Program-made: the position numbers and the translations under genes
Notes under the pieces: model-generated
Databases searched by the model: none
What the model was told of the DNA's origin: nothing
What the model saw: only the letters and a program-made list of their open reading frames with translations
Assembly (NCBI RefSeq): GCF_051133435.1
Contig: NZ_JBPGNY010000001.1
Span: 248,001-312,000, forward strand
DNA from: JAAYAO01 sp051133435
GTDB lineage: Bacteria > Actinomycetota > Actinomycetes > Propionibacteriales > Propionibacteriaceae
Direction of reading: 5' to 3'
Length of the DNA stretch: 64,000 nt
In this document: one piece after another, positions 16,720-25,847 of the stretch
Layout: the number at the start of each line of letters is the position of its first letter
How positions within the stretch are numbered: position 1 is the stretch's first letter

Positions 16720-17949
16720 CTAGCGGCCGATCACTGCGGTCATCCGGGGCCCGGATCGGGCCCGACGACGTTTGATCGCGATGCGGGCTTCCGGCTCATC
16801 GCGGGCACAGGCCAATAACAGGCCGACCGCGAGCAGGTTCGCCAACAGCGCCGACCCACCGTACGACACCAGCGGTAACGGCACACCAACAACCGGTATC
16901 AAGCGCAGCACCACGGCCACGTTCATGGTCATCTGGAACATCAGCCACACGGTGACACCACCGGCCACCACCCGGTTGAACAGGGAGTCGGAGCGCAGCG
17001 CGATGCGCAGCCCGGCCCAGCCGAGGGTGAGGAACAGCACCAGGGTGATCACGGCTCCGACCAGGCCGAGTTCCTCGCCGACCACCGCGAAGATGTAGTC
17101 GGTGTGCGCCTCGCGCAGGCTGCCCCATTTCTGTCGGCTGGCACCCAGGCCCACCCCGAACCAGCCGCCGGAGGCCAGGGCGTACAGACCCATCGTGGGC
17201 TGCATGTTGGTACCCAGCAGGTCGTCCCCGGGGTTCAGGAAGGCGATGAATCGACCCATCCGGTTCGGGCTGGCGGCGACCATGGCGGCCACGGCGGCCA
17301 CCGATCCGAGGGCGAGGACGCCCAGCACCCGCCAGTTGGCGCCGACCAACCACAGGATGCCGACGAAGATCGCGCCCATCACCACCGCGGTACCGAGGTC
17401 GCGCTGCAGCACCACCAGGCCGGTGAGGATCGCCCCACCGGGCAGGAAGGGCACCAGCAGTTGGGCGGGCTGGTCGAGCACTCGCTCCTTGCGGGACAGC
17501 ACCTCGGCACCCCACAGCACCATCGCCAGCTTGGCGAACTCCGAGGGTTGCAGGCGCAGCAGCGGATGACCCAGTTGCACCCAGTTGCGGTTGCCCTGGA
17601 TCTCCACGCCCAGTGGGGAGTGGGTCAGTGCCAGCAGCGCCACCGCGACGAAGAAGGCGATCCAGCCGAGCATTCGCAGTTGTGTTGGTTCGCGGCGCGA
17701 GATCAGCCAGGCGCCGATCACTCCGAACACCAGGAAGATCACCTGACGTTTGAAGAAGTAGAAGGAGTCGCCGGTGTTGACCAAGGCGTAGACGCTGGAC
17801 GAGGACAGCACCATCAGCGAGCCCAGGATGACCAGCAGCCCCACCGATCCGAGCACCAGGTAGTAGCTGGCCATCGGGGCGGTCAACGCGGCCCGGAGCA
17901 GAGTCGACGGACGCCGGGAGTTCGCTGTGGGCAACGTCCGCACCGTCAC
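16720..17949 (-). CDS. ftsW: SEDS peptidoglycan glycosyltransferase FtsW
   Basis: Membrane glycan polymerase that works with the class B PBP FtsI at the septum. About ten hydrophobic segments are seen. Conserved blocks are KRQVIFLVFGVIGAW, LQPSEFAKLAMVLW, PNRMGRF, HTDYIFAVVGEELG and LPLVSYGGSALL. I place the start at GTG 17949 (409 residues) because AGGAG lies 7 nt upstream and it follows the murD stop; longer readings overlap murD and look non-coding. The C-terminus is basic (KRRRARSG). Confidence 0.95.
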   Translation of the reverse strand: MTVRTLPTANSRRPSTLLRAALTAPMASYYLVLGSVGLLVILGSLMVLSSSSVYALVNTGDSFYFFKRQVIFLVFGVIGAWLISRREPTQLRMLGWIAFFVAVALLALTHSPLGVEIQGNRNWVQLGHPLLRLQPSEFAKLAMVLWGAEVLSRKERVLDQPAQLLVPFLPGGAILTGLVVLQRDLGTAVVMGAIFVGILWLVGANWRVLGVLALGSVAAVAAMVAASPNRMGRFIAFLNPGDDLLGTNMQPTMGLYALASGGWFGVGLGASRQKWGSLREAHTDYIFAVVGEELGLVGAVITLVLFLTLGWAGLRIALRSDSLFNRVVAGGVTVWLMFQMTMNVAVVLRLIPVVGVPLPLVSYGGSALLANLLAVGLLLACARDEPEARIAIKRRRARSGPRMTAVIGR

Positions 17950-17953
17950 GTCC

Positions 17954-19423
17954 CTACTCCTGTCCCGGGGCCTCCCGGCTCGTGTCCGGTACCCGGCTGC
18001 GGACGGCTTCGGCGAAGGCATCGCCGCGGGCTCCGTAGTCGCGGTACATGTCCTGGCTTGCGCACCCGGGCGCCAGCAGCACCACATCACCGGGGCGGGC
18101 CAAGGATGCTGCGGCGTCGACCACGCGCGCCATGGTTCCAGTGTCGGTGCTGTCGACCGTGATCACGGGCACCTCGGGCGCGTGTCGGGCGAGTGCCTCG
18201 GCAACCCGGTCGCGATCGACCCCGAGCAGCACCGCCCCCCGCAGCCGGTCGGCGACGGTCTCGACCAGGTCGAAGAACTCGGTGCCCTTGGCCTGTCCCC
18301 CGGCGATCCACACCACCGACTCGTAGGCCTGCAGGGAGGCTTGGGCGGCGTGCGGGTTGGTCGCCTTCGAGTCGTCGACCCACCTGACCTGGTCGATCTC
18401 GGCCACCTCGGCGATCCGGTGAGCACCGGGTTCGAAGGCCCGCAGCCCGTCGCGCACCGCGGTGGCCGGCACCCCGAAGGAGCGGGCGAGCGCGGCCGCG
18501 GCCAGGGCGTTGGCGACATTGTGCGGTGCGGGGGGACGGACATCGTCGATGGTTGCCATTTCCATCGCCGAGGTGGCGCGCTGGGCCACGAAGGCCCGGT
18601 CGACCAGCAGGTCGTCGACCACCCCGAGCATGGACGGGCCGGGGGTGCCCAGGGTGAAGCCGATCGCCCTGGCGCCCTCGGTGACGTCGGCCTCCTCGAC
18701 CATCCGTTCGGTGGCGGGATCCTGGACGTTGTAGACGCAACTGTGGGTGATGCCGTGGTAGATCTTCGCCTTCGCCGCGGCGTACTCGTCCATCGACCCG
18801 TGCCAGGCGAGGTGGTCGGCCTCGAGGTTGAGTACCGCTGCCGAGTGCAGCCGCAGGCTGTGCGACCAGTGCAGTTGGAAGCTGGACAGTTCGACCGCGA
18901 GTACGTCGTACGGTTCGGGGTCGAGCACCGCCTCCATCACCGGGGTGCCGACATTGCCGACCTCGGCCACCCGCAATCCCGCGGCGGTGAGGATCGCGGC
19001 GAGCATGGCCACGGTGGTGGTTTTGCCGTTGGTGCCGGTGACCGCGAGCCAGGGCACCTCCGGGTTGCGCAGCCGCCAGGCGAGTTCGACCTCACCCCAG
19101 ATCGGGATGCCGCGTTCGGCGGCCTGTGCGAGCAGCGGACGGGTCGGTGGCCAGCCCGGTGAGGTGATCACCAGGTCGACCTCTGCCGGCAGTTCGGCCG
19201 AGGACCCCGGGCCGAGGCGCAGTTCGGCGCCCAGTACGTCCAGGATTGTGGCCTGATCGGTGAGCGTGTCGGGGTCGGCGTCGTCGATCACGGTCACCCG
19301 GGCGCCCAGTTCCAGCAGCCCGTCGGCGGCGGCGAAACCCGACCGGCCCAACCCGGCCACCACGACCCGGGCTTGGCCCCAGGGGGCGGAGCGGTCGGCT
19401 GCGGCCAGCCACTGCGGGCTCAC
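17954..19423 (-). CDS. murD: UDP-N-acetylmuramoyl-L-alanine--D-glutamate ligase
   Basis: The 489-residue ligase adds D-Glu to UDP-MurNAc-L-Ala. An N-terminal Rossmann segment (VVVAGLGRSGFAAA, about 20-33) binds the uridine nucleotide; the ATP loop GTNGKTTT is at about 130-137; NLEADHLAWHGSMDEYAAAK and WVDDSKATNPHAA follow. The GTG start overlaps the mraY stop (GTGA), which fixes it and excludes the longer upstream reading that runs through mraY. Confidence 0.97.
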   Translation of the reverse strand: MSPQWLAAADRSAPWGQARVVVAGLGRSGFAAADGLLELGARVTVIDDADPDTLTDQATILDVLGAELRLGPGSSAELPAEVDLVITSPGWPPTRPLLAQAAERGIPIWGEVELAWRLRNPEVPWLAVTGTNGKTTTVAMLAAILTAAGLRVAEVGNVGTPVMEAVLDPEPYDVLAVELSSFQLHWSHSLRLHSAAVLNLEADHLAWHGSMDEYAAAKAKIYHGITHSCVYNVQDPATERMVEEADVTEGARAIGFTLGTPGPSMLGVVDDLLVDRAFVAQRATSAMEMATIDDVRPPAPHNVANALAAAALARSFGVPATAVRDGLRAFEPGAHRIAEVAEIDQVRWVDDSKATNPHAAQASLQAYESVVWIAGGQAKGTEFFDLVETVADRLRGAVLLGVDRDRVAEALARHAPEVPVITVDSTDTGTMARVVDAAASLARPGDVVLLAPGCASQDMYRDYGARGDAFAEAVRSRVPDTSREAPGQE

Positions 19424-20487
19424 AGGCCCACCACCCATTCGGTGTAGAAGATGCCCATTCCGACCGCGGCACACAGTCCGGCGATGATCCAGAAGCGCAC
19501 CACGATGGTGCTCTCCGACCAGCCCATCAGTTCGAAGTGGTGTTGCAGGGGTGCCATTTTGAACAGCCGTTTGCCGCCGGTCATCTTGAACCAGCCGACC
19601 TGCAGGATCACCGACAGGGTGATGATCACGAACAGGCCGCCGAGGATCACCAGCAGCAGTTCGGTGCGGGTGAAGATGGCCAGCCCGGCCAGTGCCCCAC
19701 CCAGCGACAGGGAGCCGGAGTCGCCCATGAAGATCTTGGCGGGCTTGGTGTTCCACCACAGGAACCCGAAGCTCGCGCCGGTGAGTGCGATCGAGACCAC
19801 GGCCAGGTCGTAGGGGTCGCGCACCCAGTAACACTTCGCACTGGCGGTACCCCAGGCGCAGGACTGGTTGTACTGCCAGATGTTCACCAGGGTGTAGGCG
19901 GCGAAGACCATGGTTGCGGCGCCGGTGGCCAGGCCGTCCAGCCCGTCGGTGAGGTTCACCGCATTGCTGGTGGCGGTGATCAGCAGCACGAACCAGATCA
20001 CCGCCAGCGGCGCGATCAGGGTGAGGGCGGGAATGTCACGCAGGAAGGAGATCGCCGGGGAGGCCGGGGTGATGTTGCGGGCGTCGGGGAAATTCAGCGC
20101 CAGAATGCCGAAGATCACCGCGACGCTGATCTGTCCGATCAGTTTGGCCCGGCTGTTGAGCCCCAGGGAGCGTTGTCGGGAGATCTTGATCCAGTCGTCC
20201 AGGAAGCCGACCACACCCAGCCCCAGATAGAGGCCGAGCACCAGCATCCCGGAGGCGGTCGGCGGGCTCCAGGTGAGCAGGTGGGCGACGAAATAGGCGA
20301 CCACCACCGAGGCCATCACCACCAGACCACCCATGGTCGGGGTACCGCGCTTGGTGTGGTGGGAGGTCGGGCCGTCATCGCGGATGAACTGGCCGTATCC
20401 GCGCCGTACCAGCAGCGAGATGGCCAGCCGGGTACCCAGCAGGGTCCCGAGCATGGCCAGCACACCGGCCAGCAGGATGGTCTTCAC
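19420..20487 (-). CDS. mraY: phospho-MurNAc-pentapeptide transferase MraY
   Basis: The 355-residue membrane enzyme transfers phospho-MurNAc-pentapeptide to undecaprenyl phosphate, forming lipid I. About ten hydrophobic segments are visible. Signatures are HHTKRGTPTMGG, FLDDWIKI, NLTDGLDGLA, FMGDSGSLSLGG and LQHHFELMGWSE. GTG start overlaps the murF stop by 4 bases. Confidence 0.97.
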   Translation of the reverse strand: MKTILLAGVLAMLGTLLGTRLAISLLVRRGYGQFIRDDGPTSHHTKRGTPTMGGLVVMASVVVAYFVAHLLTWSPPTASGMLVLGLYLGLGVVGFLDDWIKISRQRSLGLNSRAKLIGQISVAVIFGILALNFPDARNITPASPAISFLRDIPALTLIAPLAVIWFVLLITATSNAVNLTDGLDGLATGAATMVFAAYTLVNIWQYNQSCAWGTASAKCYWVRDPYDLAVVSIALTGASFGFLWWNTKPAKIFMGDSGSLSLGGALAGLAIFTRTELLLVILGGLFVIITLSVILQVGWFKMTGGKRLFKMAPLQHHFELMGWSESTIVVRFWIIAGLCAAVGMGIFYTEWVVGL

Positions 20488-21971
20488 CAGGCTCCCCCAT
20501 TCGGTTCGGACGTGTCGGATTCGCTTGCCAGCGCCTCGGCGACCCGTTCCAGCGCCAGGCCGCGGGAGGCCTTCACCACGACAGTGTCACCGGGGCGGAT
20601 CCTGGGCGCCAGCCAGCCGGCCACGTCGGCGGGGTCGGCGATCGCTTCCAGCCCTTCGGCCTTGCCGGCCTGTCGGGCTCCACGACACATTGCTTCGGCA
20701 TTCTGCCCCACCGCGACCAGTTGGTGGAAACCGAGCCCGGCCACCTGCCGGCCGATTTCCTCGTGGGCGTGGTCGGTGTCGGCGCCGAGTTCTAGCATGT
20801 CGCCGAGTACGGCCCACACCCGGGTGCCGGGTCGATGTCGGGCGAGTTCGTGGGTGCTGTCGAGGGCGGCCGCCATCGAATCGGGGTTGGCGTTGTAGGC
20901 GTCGTTGAGGATCAGTACGTCATCGGCCCGGGTGTGCACTTCCATCCGCCACGGGGAGCGCGGACGGGCGCTGCTCAGGGCGGAGGCGACCATGGACGGT
21001 GGCAGTCCGGCCAGGATGCCGACCGCGGCGGCGCTGACGGCGTTGTCGACCTGGTGGCGGCCCACCAGGCGCAGGTGTACCGGATGGGTTTCGTGGTTGT
21101 TGCCGTCGTCGCTGTGCAGGGTGAAGCGGCTGCTGCCGTCGGGGTCGATGCCGAGTTCTTCGGCCCACACCCGCAGCCCGGCCGGATCGTCGGCGCCTGC
21201 GTCGACCGTCCCGGGTCGTTCGCCCACCGCGGTCCAGGCCAACCGGACGCCCTCGGCGCGGCGATCGGCCATCGCGGCCACCCGGGGGTCGTCGTGGTTG
21301 AGCACCGCCCACCCGTCGGCGGGCAGGGCGGCGATCAGTTCTCCCTTGGCCTCGGCGATGCCCTCCACCGAGCCGAACTCGCCCAGATGGGCACTGCCGA
21401 CATTGAGCACCACACCGATCCGGGGCGGGGTGAGTTCGCACAGGTAGTGAATGTGGCCGGCCCCGCGGGCGCCCATTTCGCTGATCAGAAAGCGGGTGTC
21501 GTCGTCGACGCGGGTGGCGGTGAGCGGCACACCGAGTTCGTTGTTCTGCGAGCCGACCGGGGAAACGGTCGACCCGACCGACTCCAGGACGTGGGCCATC
21601 AGGTCCTTGGTCGAGGTCTTGCCCGAGGAGCCGGTGATGCCGATCACGGTCAGCGCGGGCGCATTGTCGACCACCAGGCGGGCCAACCGACCCAGGGCGG
21701 CGGTGGGGTCGGTCACCACCAGGGTGGTCATCTCGGGGTCGACGACCCGCATCGCGATCGCAGCCGATGCTCCGGCGCGACGGGCGACCGGAATGTAGTC
21801 GTGGCCGTCCACCTTTTCGCCGGGGAAGGCGACGAACAGGGCTCCGGGGGTCACCTCACGGGAGTCGCGGCAGACATCGGGGCCCACGGGGTCGCTGCGG
21901 TGCGCCCCGGCTGCCAGGTGCAGTTGGGCACCGATCGCGGCGGCCACCTTCTCGACACTGATCGACCTCAT
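20484..21971 (-). CDS. murF: UDP-MurNAc-tripeptide--D-Ala-D-Ala ligase
   Basis: The 495-residue ligase adds D-Ala-D-Ala to complete the UDP-MurNAc-pentapeptide. The ATP loop GITGSSGKTSTKD, VLNVGSAHLGEFGS, and LILNDAYNANPDSM are typical of MurF. Start overlaps the murE stop as ATGA. No ddl gene is present in the window, so D-Ala-D-Ala must be made elsewhere. Confidence 0.97.
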   Translation of the reverse strand: MRSISVEKVAAAIGAQLHLAAGAHRSDPVGPDVCRDSREVTPGALFVAFPGEKVDGHDYIPVARRAGASAAIAMRVVDPEMTTLVVTDPTAALGRLARLVVDNAPALTVIGITGSSGKTSTKDLMAHVLESVGSTVSPVGSQNNELGVPLTATRVDDDTRFLISEMGARGAGHIHYLCELTPPRIGVVLNVGSAHLGEFGSVEGIAEAKGELIAALPADGWAVLNHDDPRVAAMADRRAEGVRLAWTAVGERPGTVDAGADDPAGLRVWAEELGIDPDGSSRFTLHSDDGNNHETHPVHLRLVGRHQVDNAVSAAAVGILAGLPPSMVASALSSARPRSPWRMEVHTRADDVLILNDAYNANPDSMAAALDSTHELARHRPGTRVWAVLGDMLELGADTDHAHEEIGRQVAGLGFHQLVAVGQNAEAMCRGARQAGKAEGLEAIADPADVAGWLAPRIRPGDTVVVKASRGLALERVAEALASESDTSEPNGGAW

Positions 21972-23569
21972 CCCAACTCCTGCCAGGCCGTAGTCACCTC
22001 GGTGACGTCATCAAAAGGCACTATCTCACCTTTGATGTCTTGGCCCTGTTCGTGTCCTTTGCCGAGAACGGCCACGATGTCGCCGGGTTCGGCCAGCCGC
22101 AGGGCTTCGCGGATCGCTCCGGCCCGGTCTCCCCCGTCGAGCACCCGGGCGCTGCCCTGCCGGGCCCCGGCCAACACCTGGGCCCGGATCGACTCGGGTG
22201 GTTCGCTGCGCGGATTGTCGTCGGTGACCACCACGATCTCGGATCGTTCGGCTGCGATCCGACCCATCGGTTCGCGCTTCTCCCGGTCGCGGTCGCCACC
22301 ACAGCCCAGCACCGTGATCAACCGCCCCGACCGTTCCCCGAAGGCATCCAGGGTGGCGCCGACGGCCTGGGGGGTGTGCGCGAAGTCGACGTAGACCGCC
22401 GGAGCCGGGTCGGTGAGGGCGACCCGCTGCATCCGGCCGGGCACCTGTACCCGGGCCAGGCCGGGTAGGCAGGCCTCGAGGTCGCGTCCGGCCAGGTCGA
22501 GCATCGCCACGGCCAGCAGGGCGTTGGCGACATTGTGCCGTCCGGGCAGCGCCAGTTCGCAGTCGTGGCTGCCGGCGGGGGTGTGTACCCGCAGTTGCCA
22601 GCGGCCGTCGTCGAGTACCCGGGCGTCGGCCCGGTAATCGGCCCCCGGGTCGGTGAGGGACGCGGTGCGCACGTCCAGCCCGGCCGTCCGGGCCCGGTGG
22701 GCCATGTCCGCGCCACCGTCGTCGTCGATGGTGATCACCGCCTGCCGGGTGAACTCGGGGGTGAACAAGCGGGCCTTGGCGGCGGCGTATTCGGCCATCG
22801 TGTGGTGGAAGTCGAGGTGGTCGCGGCCCAGGTTGGTGAAGCCGGCGACCTCGAACCGCACCTCATCGACCCGGTGCAGGGCCAGCGCATGCGATGAGAC
22901 CTCCATCGCCACGTCCTGGGCCCCCGCCTCCTGCATCACCGCGAAGAGGGCTTGCAGGTCGATCGATTCCGGCGTGGTGACCGTGGTGCGCGAGCCGCCC
23001 AGTTGTCGCCCGTCGACGGTGAAACCCATCGTGCCGATCGTGGCGCTGTGCCGTCCGGCAGCCTGCAGGGCCGCGTCCAGGATCGCCACGGTGGTGGTCT
23101 TGCCGTTGGTGCCGGTGACCCCGAAGAGATCGAGCTTCTCGGTGGGTCGGTCGAACAGGACGGCCGCCACCTTGGCCATCGCCGCGCGCGGGTCGTCGGT
23201 GGTCAGCACCGGCACGTCCACCTCGGTGAGCATCCCGGCCCCGGCGGTGTCGGTGAGCACCGCCACCGCCCCGGCTTCGACCGCCTGGGCACCGAACCGG
23301 GCGCCGTGGGTGCGGGTGCCGGGCAGGGCGACGTAGAGGTCGCCGGGGGTGACGAAGCGGGAATCGAGGTTGATGCCCTGCACCATGACGGGTTCGGTCA
23401 CCTCGAATCCGAGGTCGGTCAGCCCCACCCGGGGGCTGCGCCTCGGACGGAGCGGGCCGGCGGGTTTTGCGGTGGACTCGGGACTCTGCGGCGACATGGA
23501 CTCTTCAGCTGACACGGGTTTTTCGGGTGGCACGGGCTCTTCGGGTGACACAGTGCGACGGTACTGCAC
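21968..23569 (-). CDS. murE: UDP-MurNAc-tripeptide synthetase, diaminopimelate-type
   Basis: The ligase adds the third amino acid to UDP-MurNAc-L-Ala-D-Glu. The ATP loop TGTNGKTT is at about residues 152-159 and the substrate motif DNPR (in VVTDDNPRSEPP) marks diaminopimelate rather than lysine; LL- and meso-forms cannot be told apart here. The protein has 533 residues, about 35 more than usual at the N-terminus, where SPEEPVPPEKPVSAEES-like low-complexity repeats occur. GTG at 23569 is one base after the ftsI stop; a later ATG within the repeat (about 23497) is an alternative. Confidence 0.95.
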   Translation of the reverse strand: MQYRRTVSPEEPVPPEKPVSAEESMSPQSPESTAKPAGPLRPRRSPRVGLTDLGFEVTEPVMVQGINLDSRFVTPGDLYVALPGTRTHGARFGAQAVEAGAVAVLTDTAGAGMLTEVDVPVLTTDDPRAAMAKVAAVLFDRPTEKLDLFGVTGTNGKTTTVAILDAALQAAGRHSATIGTMGFTVDGRQLGGSRTTVTTPESIDLQALFAVMQEAGAQDVAMEVSSHALALHRVDEVRFEVAGFTNLGRDHLDFHHTMAEYAAAKARLFTPEFTRQAVITIDDDGGADMAHRARTAGLDVRTASLTDPGADYRADARVLDDGRWQLRVHTPAGSHDCELALPGRHNVANALLAVAMLDLAGRDLEACLPGLARVQVPGRMQRVALTDPAPAVYVDFAHTPQAVGATLDAFGERSGRLITVLGCGGDRDREKREPMGRIAAERSEIVVVTDDNPRSEPPESIRAQVLAGARQGSARVLDGGDRAGAIREALRLAEPGDIVAVLGKGHEQGQDIKGEIVPFDDVTEVTTAWQELG

Positions 23570-23570
23570 G

Positions 23571-25847
23571 TCACCATTCGAGGGGTGCGTCCGGCGGTGT
23601 CGGGTCCTTCTGCGGCGGAATCGAGTATCGCGGCAGCGCGTAGTTGAGCAGGTCCTTGGCGACCGGACCTGCCAGGGTGCCGCCGTAGCGACCCGCCACC
23701 GGACGGTCGATGGTGACCAGAATCAGCACCTTGGGATTGTCGGCCGGTGCGTACTGCATCCAGGAGGCCGTGAAGCCCCGGTAGCAGCCACAGCTCGGAT
23801 CGACCCGCTGGGCGGTGGCGGTCTTGCCGCCGGAGGTGTAGCTCTCCAGGGTCAGGTGCTTACCGGTGCCGCCCTCGGCCAGAACCGCTTGGGTGGCTTC
23901 GCGCACCATCGCCGAGGCCTCCTCCGAGATCACCCGGCGCGGTTCGGCCCGGGGAATCTCGACCGGTTTGCCCTGGGCGTCGGTGCCCGACGCGACGATC
24001 GTGGGCTTGTGGTAGACCCCACCGTTGATCACTGCGGACAACGCGGCCGCATTCTGCACCGGTGTCACCGACAGGCCCTGACCGAAGGCGATCTGGTCGT
24101 GGGTGTACGAGGCCATGTCACCCTTGGGCACCCAACCGGTGGCCTCACCGGGCAGTTCGATGCCGGTCGGAGTGCCGAGACCGAAGCTGTACAGGTACTC
24201 GCTGAGCTGCGCGCTGGGCATCTGCCGGGCGAGCAGCACGGTGCCGATATTGGACGACTTGGCGATCACCCCGCGGGCGGTGAGCCGGATGTTGCCGTGG
24301 TCGAAGGAGTCGGTGATCCGGTGGTCGGCCGAGGCCAGCGAGGCGGGCACCTGCACCCGGGTGTCGGGGGTGACCATGCCCGCATCGGTCAGGGCGGCGA
24401 AGGTCAGCACCTTGTGCACCGAGCCGGGTTCCAGGGGGTCGGTCAGGGCCTTGTTGCCCAGGTTCTCGGCATCGGCCTTGCCGGGTTCGGTGGGGTTGAA
24501 GCTCGGGTAGTTGGCCAGCGCGAGCACCTCGCCGGTGGTCACGTCCATCATCACCACCGAGCCGGATTTCGCCTTGGCCTGGCGCACCGCTTGGGCGAGC
24601 CGTTGTTCGGCGGTGTACTGCAGTTCGGCGTCGATGGTGAGTTTGTAGCTGATGCCGTCCTCGGCCGGGGTGATCACGTTGGCACCGAGCGGAATCCGGG
24701 ACCCGTTGGGGGCCGATTCGTAGACCTCCGAACCGGCGTGGCCGGCGAGTTGCTCGTTGTGGGCGAACTCGAAACCGGCCAGACCGGCGCGGTCGTCACC
24801 GCCGGTGAAGCCGATCACGTTGGCGGCGGTGGTGCCGGCCGGGTAGGTGCGAATCGGGTCGGATTCGCGGAAGATGCCGTAAATGTCGGCCTCGACCAGG
24901 TCGGCCGAGATCCGGTCGTAGATCGTGGCCGGAACCCGTTTGGCGACGTAGACGAAGCGGGTGTCGGGTTTGGTCAGCGCCGGCAGGTAGTCGGATTCCT
25001 TGCCGCCGATGTGCTTGGTCAAGATGGCGGCGATCTCCCGGGAGCGCTCGGTGGTCAGCGTCGGGTCGGCGGTGATCGCCACCGCGGGTTCGCTGGCTGC
25101 CAGCAGGGTGCCGTTGCGGTCGGTGATCGTGCCGCGTACCGGCAGCAGGGGCACCGAGGTGGTGGTCTGGCGGGAGGCCGAGGCGGCGTAGGCCTCGGTG
25201 TCGAAGACCTGTACCTGCACCAGGCGTCCGGCGAAGAGGGACACCAGGATGGCCATGGTGAACATCAGGGCCTTCATCCGCAGCGGCGAGGAGCCCAGCG
25301 GCACCCGGGTGGGCGCCCGATAGGTGCGCGGACGGGCCACCGGACGGGCGTCCTTCCGGGGGGTGGTCGGACGCCGGCTGGCGCTCGCGGGCTTGCTGCC
25401 CCGGACCGAGCCCCCGGCCCTGGTCGAGCCGGACGCCTTGTTCGCCGCGGAACCCCGGTGCGAACGAGCGCTCTGCTCGGAGCGACCCGGTTTGGACGGC
25501 TTGGCGCTCCTGCTCGGCTTCGCGGGCTTGGTCGGCCTGCCCTGCGCGGCCGGTTTGCGCTGCGTTGTCGACTTGCTCTGTGTCGTCGACCTGCTCTGTG
25601 TCGTCGACTTGTTCTGGGCGCTCGACCTGCTCTGTGTCGTCGACTTGCCCTGGGCGCTCGACCTACTCTGGGCGCTCGGCTTTCGCGGTGCGGTCGGCTT
25701 CGCCGGGCGAGTCGGCTTGGAGCTCTGCTTGGCGGGCTTGCCCTGCTTGGCCGCCGGCTTGGGGGTGCCGCGCGAGCTCTGCGCAGCACCACGCGGTTTA
25801 CCGGCCGACGGCCGGCCCGACCTGCGTCGATCGTCCCGCTCGCTCAT
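23571..25847 (-). CDS. ftsI: class B penicillin-binding protein FtsI with long basic N-terminal extension
   Basis: Septal transpeptidase that cross-links new peptidoglycan together with FtsW. Of 758 residues, the first 185 or so are a cytoplasmic Lys/Arg/Ser/Ala/Gln-rich extension with hexapeptide repeats. One membrane segment (about 197-215, ALMFTMAILVSLFAG) follows, then the PBP dimerisation domain and the transpeptidase domain. Active-site motifs are SVHK (in EPGSVHKVLTF), SSN (in AKSSNIGT) and KTA in GGKTATAQR, where KTG is usual. Start overlaps the ftsL stop as ATGA. Confidence 0.96.
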   Translation of the reverse strand: MSERDDRRRSGRPSAGKPRGAAQSSRGTPKPAAKQGKPAKQSSKPTRPAKPTAPRKPSAQSRSSAQGKSTTQSRSSAQNKSTTQSRSTTQSKSTTQRKPAAQGRPTKPAKPSRSAKPSKPGRSEQSARSHRGSAANKASGSTRAGGSVRGSKPASASRRPTTPRKDARPVARPRTYRAPTRVPLGSSPLRMKALMFTMAILVSLFAGRLVQVQVFDTEAYAASASRQTTTSVPLLPVRGTITDRNGTLLAASEPAVAITADPTLTTERSREIAAILTKHIGGKESDYLPALTKPDTRFVYVAKRVPATIYDRISADLVEADIYGIFRESDPIRTYPAGTTAANVIGFTGGDDRAGLAGFEFAHNEQLAGHAGSEVYESAPNGSRIPLGANVITPAEDGISYKLTIDAELQYTAEQRLAQAVRQAKAKSGSVVMMDVTTGEVLALANYPSFNPTEPGKADAENLGNKALTDPLEPGSVHKVLTFAALTDAGMVTPDTRVQVPASLASADHRITDSFDHGNIRLTARGVIAKSSNIGTVLLARQMPSAQLSEYLYSFGLGTPTGIELPGEATGWVPKGDMASYTHDQIAFGQGLSVTPVQNAAALSAVINGGVYHKPTIVASGTDAQGKPVEIPRAEPRRVISEEASAMVREATQAVLAEGGTGKHLTLESYTSGGKTATAQRVDPSCGCYRGFTASWMQYAPADNPKVLILVTIDRPVAGRYGGTLAGPVAKDLLNYALPRYSIPPQKDPTPPDAPLEW
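25561..25680 (-). repeat. 18-bp tandem repeats in the ftsI N-terminal extension
   Basis: About six to seven imperfect copies of an 18-bp unit (plus strand GTCGTCGACCTGCTCTGT) encode hexapeptides of the type TTQSRS, TTQSKS and AQNKST. Copies differ at few positions, which suggests recent expansion. Confidence 0.8.
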
